A stretch of DNA of 64,000 nt. Origin: Diphasiastrum complanatum (taxonomy: Eukaryota; Streptophyta; Lycopodiopsida; Lycopodiales; Lycopodiaceae). Under the pieces are notes generated by a model that ran no database searches, was not told the DNA's origin, and was given only the letters and a program-made list of their open reading frames with translations. The DNA lies in NCBI GenBank assembly GCA_029204225.1, contig CM055097.1, positions 49,490,754-49,554,753 on the forward strand, read 5' to 3'. This document shows, in pieces, positions 22,118-33,800 of this stretch. Position 1 is the stretch's first letter. Each line of letters starts with the position of its first letter. The position numbers and the translations under genes were made by a program.

Positions 22118-23813
22118 CCCCTTGGTACTTGGCTGATCTTCTTGGCTATTCGTGGAGCATGATTGATTTTGTGTCGTGTCGTGTCATGTCGTCTTTTGTC
22201 AAAGGTTCAGAATTGAAAGCTAGCAAAGCTTTGGCATTAGAAACATTTTGTTTCTTCAACTCTCTCTCAAAGCATGATAGCTTGACGACTCCAAGACTGC
22301 TCCTCTGTCTCTTGAATAGACCTTTGTCTAGGGCCTTTGTGAAAATGTCAGTAACCATGTCTTTCATTCCAATGAAGGTGGTCTGTAGCATCTTCTTCCC
22401 AATCAGATCCCTGATCAAGTGGTAGCTGATTGCAATGTGTTTTGTCCTTGAGTAAAACACAGGGTCTTTCGTCAGATGTATTGCAGATGTGTTGTCCATC
22501 TACAAAAACAGAGGTTCATTTCTCATTTCACCCAATTCATCTAGGAACTGTCTGAGCCAAAATTTCGTTGGCCATCTTTGTTGCTGCAACATACTCTACT
22601 TCGTAGGATGACTGAGCCACAATGGTCTGCTTCTTGCTGACCCAGAGAGTTGTCCCTCCTGACATAATGGTGCATCCTCTTGAGACACTTTTACAGTCGT
22701 CCTTGAGGGATGCCTAGCTAGCACCACTGTAGGAAAGCATCTGGAACCTTGCATCACGACAATAACACAATCCGAAATCTCTTGTTAATTGAAGATATTG
22801 CAAAATTTGTTTTGCAATCTTCCAATGTGTCAAGCCTAGATTCATGCAGAATTGGCTCATCCTGAACACAACATAAGCAATGTCAGGACGTGTGTTATCT
22901 GCAAGGTACATCAACAATCCTAGCAGTTTCCTGTAAGGTGTGAGCTGCATCAATTCCCTCTCTTCTTCAGTCCTCAAACAATTTTCGTTCGTCAGTATTG
23001 TTCTTGCAAGCATTGGAGTATTCTCTCCTTTGCAATTCAACATCCCAAAGTCCTCTAGGATTTTCTAGGTGTATCTAGACTAATGAAGGTACAACTTACC
23101 TCCCTCATAGTCCCTGTCAATCTGCAAGCCAAGGTAACATCTGGCTTTTCCCATATCTACAATCTTGATATGTTTCGTGATGTCATTCTTCACTTCAGCA
23201 ATTAGCTTCTCACTCTTGCAGAGTATCAGAGTGTCGTCCACATACACAGCCACAATGATGATCTTCTCATCTGTAATTCTTACATACACATTGGAATCAA
23301 CCATTAGTGGCTTGAATCTCAAGGATTTCAGGGCTTGATCTTTCTTCTTGTACCATTGTCGAGCTGACTGCTTCAGACCATAGATACTCCTATGCATTCT
23401 GCATGCCTATTTAGGAAGTGAATTTGAGACATATCCTGATCCATGTAGACCTCTTTGTCTAACTCACCATGCAAGAAGGCTGTCTTCTCATCCATAATGT
23501 GGATTCTGAGGTCATAAGCAGTTGCATATGCAAATAGTAAATGTAGGGATGAATATTTTACGACAGGAGGAGATAAGGTCTCAAAATAGTCAACACCATA
23601 TCTATGAGAGAATCCCTTTGCCACCAGTCTTGCCTTATATTTTGAGACATCTCCATCTGGTCCATACTTTAACTTGTATACCCATTTGCATTTTACAGTA
23701 TTTCACTTATCTAGTAATGGCTGCAACGTCCATACCTAGTTCTTTCTCATGAATTCCATCTCCTCATTCATGGCTTGGATCAATTTGTCCTTCTCTGGAC
23801 ATTCGGAGAATTC
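22118..23813 (-). pseudogene. element D, reverse transcriptase and RNase H
   Basis: On the minus strand: RT amino end (SECPEKDKLIQAMNEEMEF, KARLVAKGFSHRYGVDY, about 23590-23810), RT palm with AVYVDDTLIL (about 23230), GSLMY-equivalent LLGLLMYLADNTRPDIAYV (about 22900) and RNase H ending MVTDIFTKALDKGL (about 22230). Stops and frame changes split it into pieces 23373-23624, 23080-23397, 22714-23043 and 22146-22499. Upstream parts of the same element resume at 28995, across an inserted block. Confidence 0.85.
23808..23813. repeat. GAATTC, left copy flanking the inserted block
   Basis: Same six bases at 28989-28994. With one copy removed, the D frame reads PETFEEFSECPEK without a break. Confidence 0.75.
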
Positions 23814-24908
23814 GTTGTCCTAAGTGATGATTCCAAAACAATGCTTTATTGAGAAGAACAGAGGTTTTCAAGGCTTGACTAGACTCAGAATAACAATGTG
23901 CCAATCTACATAAGTAATCGTGTCTCTTGCTGCGAGTGCAAGGATCTTATTACTCCTATCAATAATTTTGCATTGATCAGATTCAAATTCTACCTTATGA
24001 CCTAGATTTGTAATTCTACTTACTAATAACAGATTTGTAAAGAGTTTAGGAACATATAAAACCTTTGATAATAGTTTGAATTGATCATGCTGGAATCGTA
24101 ATATTATAGTACCTTCACCTTCAATAGTGTGAGTACTATTGTCACCAAGATGAACAAATTTCTTCATGCTGTAAGACATGTAGGAGTTGAAAATCTCACG
24201 TTTAATGGTCATGTGTTGAGTTGCTCCAGAATCCAAAAACCATGAATCATCCAAATATGCACTTTGGTCTTTGACCATAAATGCGCCTTCGTCCACTTCG
24301 ACCAGGGGAGATTATGAAACAGTGTTTGCTTATTGATCAGGTTGCTTGGATGCATTCTTAGCTTGGAGAATTTGGCAAAATTTGATCTTACAATTATTGT
24401 GCTTGCAATATCTGCAAAACATGTTCTGCTTCGACTGTGGATTTGATGATTGTCCCTGACTTTGAGTCAGCTCCTGATTCATTGCAGCCTTCTTGGAGCT
24501 TTTTTGCTTCTGTCGCTTAGAGCCTTTGTTGACATATAGAGCTTGAGAGGAGGAAGTAGACAAAGTGTCTTGACTTCTTCTATTGTCTTCTTGCAAGAAC
24601 ATAGTGATAACTCTAGTAAGAATTAAATCTGAGTGTGTCGATATGATCATCACCCAGTTCTCATATGTAGAGGGCAAGCTTGAAAGCAATGTCATAATTG
24701 CATCTTTATCGTCTATGACTGACCCGACAATGCCATCTGTTGCAAGAGATTTTTAAACTAGTTAATGTGACTCTGGAGAGAATCACCATTAGACATTTGA
24801 ATTTCAAGAATTTCCTTCATAGATGTAACTTAGTAGTTATGTCCCTCATGTCATAAAGTGACTTCAGGATGTTCCAAACTTCTTTTGAAGTTCTGGCTTC
24901 AGCTATGT
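23814..24908 (-). pseudogene. family A gag, protease and pre-integrase fragment
   Basis: The minus strand reads gag from HIAEARTSKEVWNILKSLYD (24908) through TLLSSLPSTYENWVMIIST and a zinc-knuckle relic (CRYCKHNNCKIKFC, His replaced by Cys), protease with SWFLDSGATQHMT (about 24240), LSKVLYVPKLFTNLLLVSRI and pre-integrase to LLWHHxLG-like sequence at 23822. Stops at several places; open pieces are 24330-24695 and 23868-24296. Confidence 0.85.
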
Positions 24909-25165
24909 GTTTTAAAAAAACAAAATGTGAGGTGGCTCCCGAATCAAGGACTACTTCTCAAATTTTTGAATTCGATGAGCAACATAGATCAACAGAAACA
25001 TATGCTGCTGAGTTTCTTGTCGTCCTCTCTTTTGCTGCTCTGGAGCATTTTGCTTTGTCTTCAACAAAATTTGAATATGAAGTTTCACTTCGATTTTGCT
25101 CCTTATTGTTATTGGGATTTTGATAACAGTCTACTGCTGCATGACCTCGTAATACAATCAATCTT
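24909..25165 (-). pseudogene. zinc knuckle and protease start of another copia family
   Basis: The minus strand reads GHAAVDCYQNPNN (second half of a zinc knuckle), an Asn/Glu-rich stretch, and after a TGA the protease motif VLDSGATSH, which then continues directly and in frame into family A gag at 24908. Protease normally follows gag, so the order is wrong and marks a recombination joint. Confidence 0.7.
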
Positions 25166-25170
25166 TGGAT

Positions 25171-26390
25171 TCAACCAACACTTGTCTCGGCTTGCTTCAT
25201 GTAGATCTCATAGCAAAATGGTTCATCAAGCATTGAAGTAAGAAAAGTGTTGAAAGTGAATGTTTGAGAATGTTTCCCTTGATTACCTTTGCCAAGATAA
25301 GTGAGCCTTGAAGGCTCGGCCCTTTCCTTTGTGGATCTTCTTGGAGCACTTGATCTTTGAGGTGGATCCTCAAGATCTCCATCACTTTGTTGCTCCTCCT
25401 CAATCCTTGCAAGATCATTGACACCAAGGTTGTTGATTTCACTTTCATTCACACGAGATACTAGATGGATCCAAACATGTCTTGTATAAACATCTAAGAA
25501 TGTTTCATGCATCTTATCATCACTACTTGGTATATGAGAAAAAGAGTGTACATTTGAATGAATGATTTCCTCATTTGCCACAGCAATTTCAGCATCCAAC
25601 TTAAACAAAATACCTTGTTTAACACCATTTGCTATGCAATTATCATTCTTCATGATGGAACAAACTCCGTGCTTGAAGTGAACATCTAAACCATCATCCA
25701 TTAGTTGTCCAACACTAAGCAAGCTCTTGGTAATTGATGGTACAAAAAGGACATTGTCTAGATCCATCCTTTTGCTAGATCCTAGACTTAATGAGATGGT
25801 ACCAATACCAATTATCTTACACTCTTGATTATTTGCTAAAGAAACAAATTTACTAGCACCATTGAAAGAGTGTAAGGTTGAGAATGTGTCCTTTTGGAAA
25901 GTCATGTGGGAGCTAGCCCCACTATCAATCCACCAACAATTCTTTGAGTTGCTTTTTCTTGTTGGAGTGGATGTAGATGCCATCAAAGATAAGATCTCCT
26001 CATCTTCATCCTCTTCATATGCAAGGTTCCCTTGTTTGTCCTCCTCCCCTTTTGCTCTTAGCCTCTTGTAACATTCGGATGCATAATGCCTCTTCTTTCT
26101 ACAAAAGAAGCATTTTTGCTTTGACTTGTCCTTTGAGCTTGATGCACTCTTCTTTGGCCTCCTTGGGATTCTTCTTCTTTCTGTTGGTCTTTTTTTTGCC
26201 CTTGAATGAGAAATTGGCTTTCCCATCTCCATCTTGCAAAGACAATGAACTCATTCTTGCCTTGGTGTGGAGCATCCTACACTCTTCAGTTGCTAATACA
26301 CTGTGAAGTTTTTCTTGTTGGATTTATTACTTCTACTCTCCTTAAATCCCATTTTAATTTGCCTCCATTCATGCTGCATATTTGCTAACG
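25171..26390 (-). pseudogene. family G gag-pol with integrase core deleted
   Basis: A 353-codon frame (26232-25171) reads a zinc knuckle CFFCRKKRHYASEC, an acidic stretch, protease WWIDSGASSHMT, LDNVLFVPSITKSLLSVGQL and the start of pre-integrase, then jumps past the integrase core to the linker before RT (RRSTKERAEPSRLTYLGKG) and a trace of RT (YEIYMKQAE). The upstream gag (to about 26390) lies in another frame. The frame is open across the deletion. The protein would keep protease and RNA-binding parts only. It is related to family C and to the RT fragment at 39404-40696. Confidence 0.8.
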
Positions 26391-27332
26391 TTGTCGCGCA
26401 GCCTGCATATTTACACGCAAATTTGCACAGATGAATAAAAGGCGAAAAAATCGCGACATTGTGTTTTTACACAGGTTATGGTGACAGACAAAACATCATC
26501 ACCAATGGTCACTTCAGCACTGACTGACGTCGCACCTTTTCACGCTCACCTCATGCAACTGCGCTAATAGACTGGACAACGACTGCGACCACCCACGATC
26601 TCTTACAGACAACACATCCACTATACTTTCCACATTTACACACCTATAATATAATGTATATATACTGGATACCATTTGTGTATTCAAACGAATGGGAGAA
26701 TAAGTTGATGAGTGAAGAAACATATATAGAAGTAGATGAAGTAGATGCCCTAGGCATTGATTCTTCATTCTTGTCAGAAATAAGGTTTCATCCGTTTTTA
26801 CAAATTGAAATAAGTTTTGTAGGGCACGTGGTTTCGTCTACTATTATCTTGTGCTCTACCGCATTATTGACATGTATACATGATATACTTAATCTGATAC
26901 AGCTCTTTGTTCTGCATTCATATCCGTGTTAATTTAGCTATGCTTATTCTTCATTCTGTCTAATCTTTCTAGTTGTTCCTTCTGGTAATAGTCGACTAAC
27001 ATTTAGTCTTGTCTTTCGCGAATCATTTGCGACTAATTATCAGTCAAGCACAGTCTAGCTCTTCGCGAATTATTCGTGACATATAATTTGTCTTGCTATT
27101 CATGACAAATTATTCTTTTGGCGCTTCATTTATTAATGCTTGGCTACGTAATCTAGAATGAACATGATTTCCATCATTAAAGTTCTGTTCATTCTGATAG
27201 GTGTAGTCATGCTTATGGAGAGAGTCGTATAGCTCGTTCCGCTGCGCACGGACATTTTCTGTTCGAGTTCGTTTCTTGTTCGAGTTCGTGTCTCGTTCGT
27301 GTTCATCATTCATCTCCCCTCTCTCTCCAACA
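26391..27332 (+). repeat. LTR-like region in plus orientation
   Basis: No coding signal. The last 200 bp (GGCTACGTAATC, GATTTCCATCA, TTGATAGGTGTAGTCATGC-like blocks at 27143-27215) resemble the R-U5 end of family A LTRs, and the region ends CCAACA before a primer site. A TATATATAC at about 26658 could be a promoter element. The left border is unknown. Confidence 0.55.
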
Positions 27333-27469
27333 TGGTATCAGAGCTATTCTCGAACAAAAATAATTCGAGTTTCAAGAAAGTTTCGTGAATCATTTGAGAA
27401 ATCCTTTATTAGTTTGTCACTAGAGTTTTAACTAGAATTTCGCATTTTCTGAGTGCATTTTTCACATCA
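27333..27469 (+). other. primer binding site and start of leader
   Basis: TGGTATCAGAGC at 27333-27344 follows the LTR end directly. The leader to 27469 has a reverse copy at 20616-20740. At 27470 it changes to minus-strand family A RNase H. Confidence 0.7.
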
Positions 27470-28988
27470 TCAGTTCAATGTGCTTACTCCTAAAATGAAA
27501 TCTAGGGTTGACTGACAAGGCAATGGCACTTTGATTATCACAAAATAATAATGTCGGAGCAGATTGATTTAGACTGATATCTGAAAGTAAGTTTCTCAAC
27601 CAAACCGCTTCCTTTGTAGCTTGTGAGGCTACGATATACTCTAATTTAGTGGAAGATAGAGCTATCAAAGATTGCTTGCAACTGTTCCAGGAAATTGGAC
27701 CATTGTTGAGAAAAAATGTAAATCCGGAAGTGGATTCACGAGTGTCTACCTCTCCTGCCCAACTTGCATCTGTGAAACCACTGAATAAAATGAGTTTGTC
27801 ATTGTCGACTGCTCCATAACAAATGCAGAAGTCCATAGTAGCTCGAACATATCTCATGACTCTGATAAGAGCCTTCCAATGTGTTACACTAGGGTTAGTC
27901 ATAAACTGACTCAGAGAGCTAACTGCAAAAGCTGTGTTTGGCCTGGTATAGATCATCGCATACATAAGAGATCCTATAATAGAATGGTAAGGCTACTCAC
28001 GCATCTACTGCTTCTTATGAATTGTTTAAGAACACTGGTCCTTTCACAATTTGAGACCCGGTTCCATTGGTGAGAGATCTAACTTGCAATTAATCAGATT
28101 ATATCTGACTAACATGTTGTAGATGTATCTCTGTTGTGTAATGTAGATCAGCTTCTATTTTCTGTCTCTATGTACCAAGGCACAAATGAGCTTCACCTAG
28201 ATCGGTCATGTCAAATTTGAAAGATAGCATTGTCTTGGCCTCTTTTATCAGATTGGTACTATTGTTGAAAAGCAATGTATCATCCACGTATAGAGTGATA
28301 ATGATAAAAGAGTGCTGCACTGCTTTGAAGTACACATTAGAATCTAAAGAGCTAGGTGTGTAGCCGTGATCAATAAGAAAAGTATTGATCCTTTGAAACC
28401 ATGTTCGAACAGATTGCTTCAAGCTATAAAGTGCCTCATGGAGTTCACACACATGATTGTGTTTACCCTCGATAATATAACCTTCGGGTTGCACCATGTA
28501 AATATCATTTTCAATAACTCTATTGAGATCTGTTGTCTGTACATCCATTTGATGTGTTTCCAAATCTGTTGCAGCAACAAATGGTAGCAAAAGTCGAATA
28601 GAAAAATGCTTGACTACTAGATTGAAAGTCTCAATGTAATCGACATTGTATACCTAAGAAAATCCTCTGACGAGAAGTCGTGTCTTTCTCCTGTTGATGC
28701 TCCTTCTACATTGTACTTGACTTTGAAAATCCATTTGCAACCAACTACGTTTCTGCTGGCAAGTAATTTGCCAATTGTCCATGTTTGATTCTTGATAAGA
28801 GATGAATACTCTTTATCCATAGCTTCTTTCCAAAGATTTGAATCAGGTTGACTCAGTGCCTCTTGGACAGACGTTGACTTAAGGCAGTACTACTTGAGTT
28901 TGGTGGAGATGTATTTTCCCCCGTTATCTAACCCCAGTGCTTTGATTCTTTTGCCAGTTTGATTCTCAGTAGGCTCTTTGAATTGTCT
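27470..28988 (-). pseudogene. family A integrase fragment, RT and RNase H
   Basis: Minus strand: a short integrase core piece (RQFKEPTENQTGKRIKAL, DNGGKYIST, 28988-28880) runs straight into RT (SLIKNQTWTIGKLL, VVGCKWIFKVKYNVEG; then QMDVQTTDLN and LYVDDTLLF near 28285) and RNase H to ALSVNPRFHFRSKHIEL at 27470. About 300 residues between integrase core and RT are absent. The palm motif is intact but frames shift at about 28600 and 28165. Confidence 0.85.
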
Positions 28989-29196
28989 GAATTCCTCGAA
29001 AGTTTCTGGTTCGCCACTGAATTCACAGAAATCTTCTGATGTAGAAGCATAGCTGCTTGGCATGTATCTTTCTGGAGCTCTTTGTTGTCTTGTCGACCTT
29101 CTAGGAGATCCTCCTGGGACAACAATGCCTTTGTCTTTGTTCACTCTGCTAGGTCCGGAACCATCTTGGCTTACAAGTACTGTAGCAGTAGGCTGC
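28989..29196 (-). pseudogene. element D, integrase-RT linker
   Basis: Minus strand reads SQDGSGPSRVNKDKG, GGSPRRSTRQQRAPERYMP and EDFCEFSGEPETFEEF up to GAATTC (28989-28994). The basic RRSTRQQRAPERY stretch is the usual marker before copia RT. It continues the D integrase at 35628 once C2 is removed. Confidence 0.8.
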
Positions 29197-29851
29197 TGTG
29201 AAAAATACAGATCCTAAGTGGATCTAAACTCCAAGATCATTGGCTTGAATGCTTGCACTCCAAACTACATAAGCTAGGAATTGGCAACACATTCTATGCT
29301 ACCTAGAATGCAAAGAACTTGATCAAAAAGCATTTATCACAAATGGAAACTTCCATAAACATCAAGTGCGGCCCAAAATAGCATTATACAGTCCATAATA
29401 CATCAGCCTATCACTTTTGGAAAGCACCTAAGATCATACACAATAGCTTGAAGACAATACACACAACAATGCTCTCAATGGAGGAAGAAACAATGACAAT
29501 GATCTATTGATCTCAATGAAGCATACAAAAGGTTTCTCCAACCTGTTCTCCACGACTTCCCTACTATTTATGGATGAGGAAGATGACTCTCTCTCCTCTC
29601 TCTAGAAGGTACTTGACCCTAGATATTCCCTATATAGGAAAAATAGCTAAAAATGGCTTATATGACCAAAATACATCAAAATGGTCTCATTTTGAAGGGT
29701 ATGAAGTTTGACACTTCATCATACTGAAAAAATACAGTAAATAAAAACATTGTGGCCTGGTTCACACGTGTGAAACTCCAGAACCAAAACTATTTACAAT
29801 TTTAGCCAATTTAGGCCTCAAACTAGCTAGGAAATGTTGACAATTTTCACA
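29197..29851 (-). repeat. 3' LTR of C2
   Basis: 655 bp, TGTGAAAA to TTTTCACA, no difference seen from the 5' LTR. Polypurine tract (minus) at 29852-29861. Confidence 0.96.
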
Positions 29852-32800
29852 CTCCCTCTTCAACATTGGATGCTAGTTTCAACATAGTCTTTGAGCACAT
29901 TCCAAGATTAGATCTATGCATTAAATATAGGTCCTTTCCCAATGGTTTGGTGAAGATATCAGCCACACACTCCTTTGAAGAGACATGTTGAAGCTCCACC
30001 TCTTTGGCAATGACTTGATCTCTCACAAAATGGTGAGCAATCTCAATGTGCTTGCTCCTTGCATGAAAAACAGGATTGCTTGCCAAGCTTTGGGCTGAAA
30101 GGTTATCACAAAGTATGATTGGAGTCTTCTCTGGTTCCAGCAAGTGAAGATCCAATAACATCCTCTTGATCCAAAGAATCTCCTTGGTGCATGTTGTTAA
30201 TGCCTTGTACTCGGCTTCGGTGGAAGATAGAGAGATAGTTGGTTGCTTCTTTGATAGCCATGAGACCACTCCATCTCCAAGATAGATTGCAAAGGCACTT
30301 GTTGACATCCTATCCATTTGATCACCTGCAAAATCTGAATCTGAAAATCCACAAAGGTTAGGTGTAGTACCTCCATACAAGATGCCAAAATCTCTAGATC
30401 CCGAGATGTATCTAAGTACTCTCTTTCCTAGCTTCCAATGAGCCTCACTAGGATCTTGCATAAATTGACTTAGTTTACCAACCACAAAGCTTAGATCAGG
30501 TCTTGTGATGGTTAACCATATAAGAGATCCTATTAGCTTTCTATAGAGAGTAATGTCCTTGAAGGATCTTTCATTACTTCTTGTAGTTAGCTTTACATTT
30601 GATTCCATAGGAGTAGAAACAACTTTACAATCTTCCATATGAAACCTTTTTAGAATAGAGTTAACATACTTTTCTTGACATATGAATGTAGATTTAGAAG
30701 TTCTAATAATCTCTATTCCTAAGATATAATGAAGTTTACCAAGATCTTGAATTTCAAACTCTCTTTTGAGTGCCATCTTGATTTCATCTATATCTAGATT
30801 GTTACCACCACTTAAGATAATGTCATCAACATAGATCAAAAGTAAAGTGATATCATTTTCATTCAATCTAAAGTAGAGAGAATGATCATACTCACTCATA
30901 ACAAAGTTTTGAGAAAGTAAGAAGGAATTGAGCTTAGCATACCAACTCCTTGGTGCTTGCTTTAGCCCATACAAACTCTTTTGGAGATAGCACACATGAT
31001 TAGGCTCATCATGTGAAACATAGCCCTCGGGTTGCTCCATGTAAATATCTTCTTCAAGATCACCATTCAAGAAGGCATTAGTAACATCCATTTGCCACAT
31101 ATCCCAATCATAAAGAGTTGCAAGAGAGATTAGGATTCGAATAGTTACCATCTTTGCCACGGGTGCAAAGGTCTCATCATAGTCAATACCATATTCTTGA
31201 GCATACCCCTTTGCCACCAACCTTGCCTTGTACTTGTTGATTGATCCATCTTGATTTGTCTTGATCTTGAAGATCCACTTACAACCAATTGCCTTCTTGT
31301 CCTTTGGAAGCTTTACCAACCTCCATGTGTTGCTTTTGATGAGTGCTTGATGCTCATGATCCATGGCTTGGATCCATTCCTTCTTTTGAATTGCTTCACC
31401 TACACAAGTTGGTTCATCAAAAGAGGTAAGAAAAGCAAAGTTAGAGTTGTCCACCACTTGCTTTCCTTTTTCATCATAGGTTAGCCTTGATGGCTTAGCC
31501 CTTTGCCTTTGAGTCTTCCTTGAAGTTTGCTTTGGAGTGGCATCTCCATCTTCATCCAAGACATCTTGCACATCATGATGATTAGTAGGCACATCAACAT
31601 CAACATCAACAACATTGGAAACATTCTCTTCATGAAAGATGACATCCCTACTTATGACAACTTTCTTTGTAGAAGGAATGTACACTTTGTAAGCCTTGCT
31701 TACTTCACTATAGCCAACAAACACACCCTTCTTTGATGAAGGATCTTCTTTAGTTCTATCATCAAGTGTGATATTGACAAAACATGTACATCCAAAGATC
31801 CTACAATGCTTGACACTCGGCCTTCTACCATAAAGAACCTCATGAGGAGTTTTACCATCCAAGGAAGCACTTGTCCATCTATTACATAGATAGTTAGCAC
31901 ATGCTAAAGCTTCCCCCCAAAAAGACTTAGCAAGATTAGCATGTAGTCTCATTGCCTTGGCACATTCACAAAGGGTTCTATTCTTCCTCTCGGCCACTCC
32001 ATTCTGTTGTGGAGTCCTAGGACTAGACATCTCCCTCTTAATCCCATGTGCTATACAAAAGTCTTTGAACCTATTTGAGGTGTATTCCCCTCCATTATCA
32101 GATCTTAAGCATTTGATCTTTGTATTGAATTGGTTTTCCATTTCATTCTTGAACTTGACAAATGCAGCAAACACTTCATCCTTACTTTTAAGAAGATAGA
32201 TCCAGGTATACCTACTAAAGTCATCAATGAAAGCTGCATACATCTTTGCCCCACCATTGCTAGTTGTACTAGAAGAATGAATATCAGAATGCACAAGTTG
32301 AAAAGCTTCTTTAGATCTAGAAGTAGATCTAGAATAAGCAAGTCTATGAGATTTGGACAAGGCACAATGTTCACAAACACTATTGTTTGCAACAAGACTT
32401 TTAGGGAGACCAAGAACAAGCTCTTTCTTTGCCATTACCTCCAAAGATTTGAAGTTGGGATGGCCCAACCTCTTGTGCCAAACTTCTTGGTTTGTCAATT
32501 GCTCCCTAGCCATACATTCTTCATGATTAGAGATCACACATGCATCAAGCTTGAAAAGTTTACCATGCCTCCTACCTTGAGCAATCAAGGATCCACATTT
32601 ACTTATCAAACATGCATCTCCAATGAACTCCACATCAAGTCCTTTGTCAATCATTTGACTTACACTAAGCAAATTCTTAGTGATTGAAGGAATGTACAAA
32701 ACATTTTCAAGATTTGCTTTCCTATTTGTTGAAAGGGAAATAGGAATAGTGCCTATGCCTTTGATGTCACATTGACCATCATTTGCAGTGTAGATGATGT

Positions 32801-33800
32801 TACCTTCTCCCTCATAAGACAATAAGGATGTAAAGTATTCCTTATGTCTTGTCATGTGAGATGAGGCTCCACTATCAATCCACCAAGGATCATTATCATC
32901 TATGTTGGCTAACAAACTTGAAGTCATAACAAGTGATTCACATGTGTTATGTTCTTCCTCATCTATTGTAAGATTTCCTTGCCTCTCTCCTTGCTCTCTT
33001 TTCTTCTTATAACATTCATTTGCAAAATGACCTTTTATCCCACAATAAAAGCACTTGAACTTTGACTTATTGTTCTTAGTAGAAGAGGAAGAGGAAGAGT
33101 GATCATCATGATCAAAGTTACCACCTTTGGACCATTTCCCTTTGCCTTTACCTTTGCCCTTGAATTTGCCTTTTGTGAAGAAAGCCTCTTCACCTCCACC
33201 TTGCAAGGATGCACCATCAAGCTTTGATTGCAACCTATGTTCTTCAGCCAATAAGATTTCTTGCAAGTCAACCACACTTGGCAAGACTCTTTGAATGGCA
33301 AAACTTTGCACAAGGTTAGCATGTTCATTTAGCAAACCATTCAACATAACTTGGACTATTTCACCATCTTTTATGTTCTCATCAATGCATGCTAAATCAT
33401 CACTTAGGGACTTAACTCTCAAGATAAATGCATGAGCACTTTCACCCTCTCTTTGCCTACTAGAAAATATTTGTCTCCTTAGGGTCAATACCCTAGATGT
33501 GGACTTTGATTCAAAGAGCTTCTTTAAGGCATTCCATGCCTCACTTGCACTTTGACACTTTCCAACTTCCTTGAGAAGTTCATTTGTAACATTCATTTTA
33601 ATGATATGAAGAGCCCTTTTGGCCTTCTTATCAAACCTTTGTTGCTCTTGAAGTGTGAGAGGTCTCTCTTCAATTTCTGCAACTATGTCCATGAGTTCAT
33701 TCAACTCAAGTAAGGACTCCATCCTCACTTTCCAAGTAGAGTAGTTTGATGAACTCAACCTTTCACTAGACTCTAGCATGATCCCACCATTGGAAGCCAT
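29847..33800 (-). CDS. Ty1/copia gag-pol polyprotein of C2
   Basis: 1,317 codons with the same domain series as C1: gag with a CX2CX4HX4C knuckle at 250-263, protease DSGA at 309, integrase HHCC and D506/D568/E604, RT YVDD at 990-993, RNase H and a carboxyl tail ending inside the LTR. One difference from C1: Met at residue 1165 in the RNase H stretch DRMSTSAF, where C1 and most copia relatives have Lys. That Lys is well conserved in copia RNase H (K/ESTSG), so C2 might be weakened, though the catalytic acids are kept. The copy has no stop or frameshift and should be translatable. Confidence 0.97.
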   Translation of the reverse strand: MASNGGIMLESSERLSSSNYSTWKVRMESLLELNELMDIVAEIEERPLTLQEQQRFDKKAKRALHIIKMNVTNELLKEVGKCQSASEAWNALKKLFESKSTSRVLTLRRQIFSSRQREGESAHAFILRVKSLSDDLACIDENIKDGEIVQVMLNGLLNEHANLVQSFAIQRVLPSVVDLQEILLAEEHRLQSKLDGASLQGGGEEAFFTKGKFKGKGKGKGKWSKGGNFDHDDHSSSSSSTKNNKSKFKCFYCGIKGHFANECYKKKREQGERQGNLTIDEEEHNTCESLVMTSSLLANIDDNDPWWIDSGASSHMTRHKEYFTSLLSYEGEGNIIYTANDGQCDIKGIGTIPISLSTNRKANLENVLYIPSITKNLLSVSQMIDKGLDVEFIGDACLISKCGSLIAQGRRHGKLFKLDACVISNHEECMAREQLTNQEVWHKRLGHPNFKSLEVMAKKELVLGLPKSLVANNSVCEHCALSKSHRLAYSRSTSRSKEAFQLVHSDIHSSSTTSNGGAKMYAAFIDDFSRYTWIYLLKSKDEVFAAFVKFKNEMENQFNTKIKCLRSDNGGEYTSNRFKDFCIAHGIKREMSSPRTPQQNGVAERKNRTLCECAKAMRLHANLAKSFWGEALACANYLCNRWTSASLDGKTPHEVLYGRRPSVKHCRIFGCTCFVNITLDDRTKEDPSSKKGVFVGYSEVSKAYKVYIPSTKKVVISRDVIFHEENVSNVVDVDVDVPTNHHDVQDVLDEDGDATPKQTSRKTQRQRAKPSRLTYDEKGKQVVDNSNFAFLTSFDEPTCVGEAIQKKEWIQAMDHEHQALIKSNTWRLVKLPKDKKAIGCKWIFKIKTNQDGSINKYKARLVAKGYAQEYGIDYDETFAPVAKMVTIRILISLATLYDWDMWQMDVTNAFLNGDLEEDIYMEQPEGYVSHDEPNHVCYLQKSLYGLKQAPRSWYAKLNSFLLSQNFVMSEYDHSLYFRLNENDITLLLIYVDDIILSGGNNLDIDEIKMALKREFEIQDLGKLHYILGIEIIRTSKSTFICQEKYVNSILKRFHMEDCKVVSTPMESNVKLTTRSNERSFKDITLYRKLIGSLIWLTITRPDLSFVVGKLSQFMQDPSEAHWKLGKRVLRYISGSRDFGILYGGTTPNLCGFSDSDFAGDQMDRMSTSAFAIYLGDGVVSWLSKKQPTISLSSTEAEYKALTTCTKEILWIKRMLLDLHLLEPEKTPIILCDNLSAQSLASNPVFHARSKHIEIAHHFVRDQVIAKEVELQHVSSKECVADIFTKPLGKDLYLMHRSNLGMCSKTMLKLASNVEEGV

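Larger units (their letters stand above)
23814..28988. mobile_element. 5.2-kb composite block inserted in element D
   Basis: Everything between the two GAATTC copies is foreign to D: family A pre-integrase, protease and gag (left end), another copia protease fragment, an internally deleted G element, an LTR with primer site in plus orientation, and family A RNase H, RT and integrase (right end). On the minus strand the A parts are in circularly permuted order. Confidence 0.65.
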
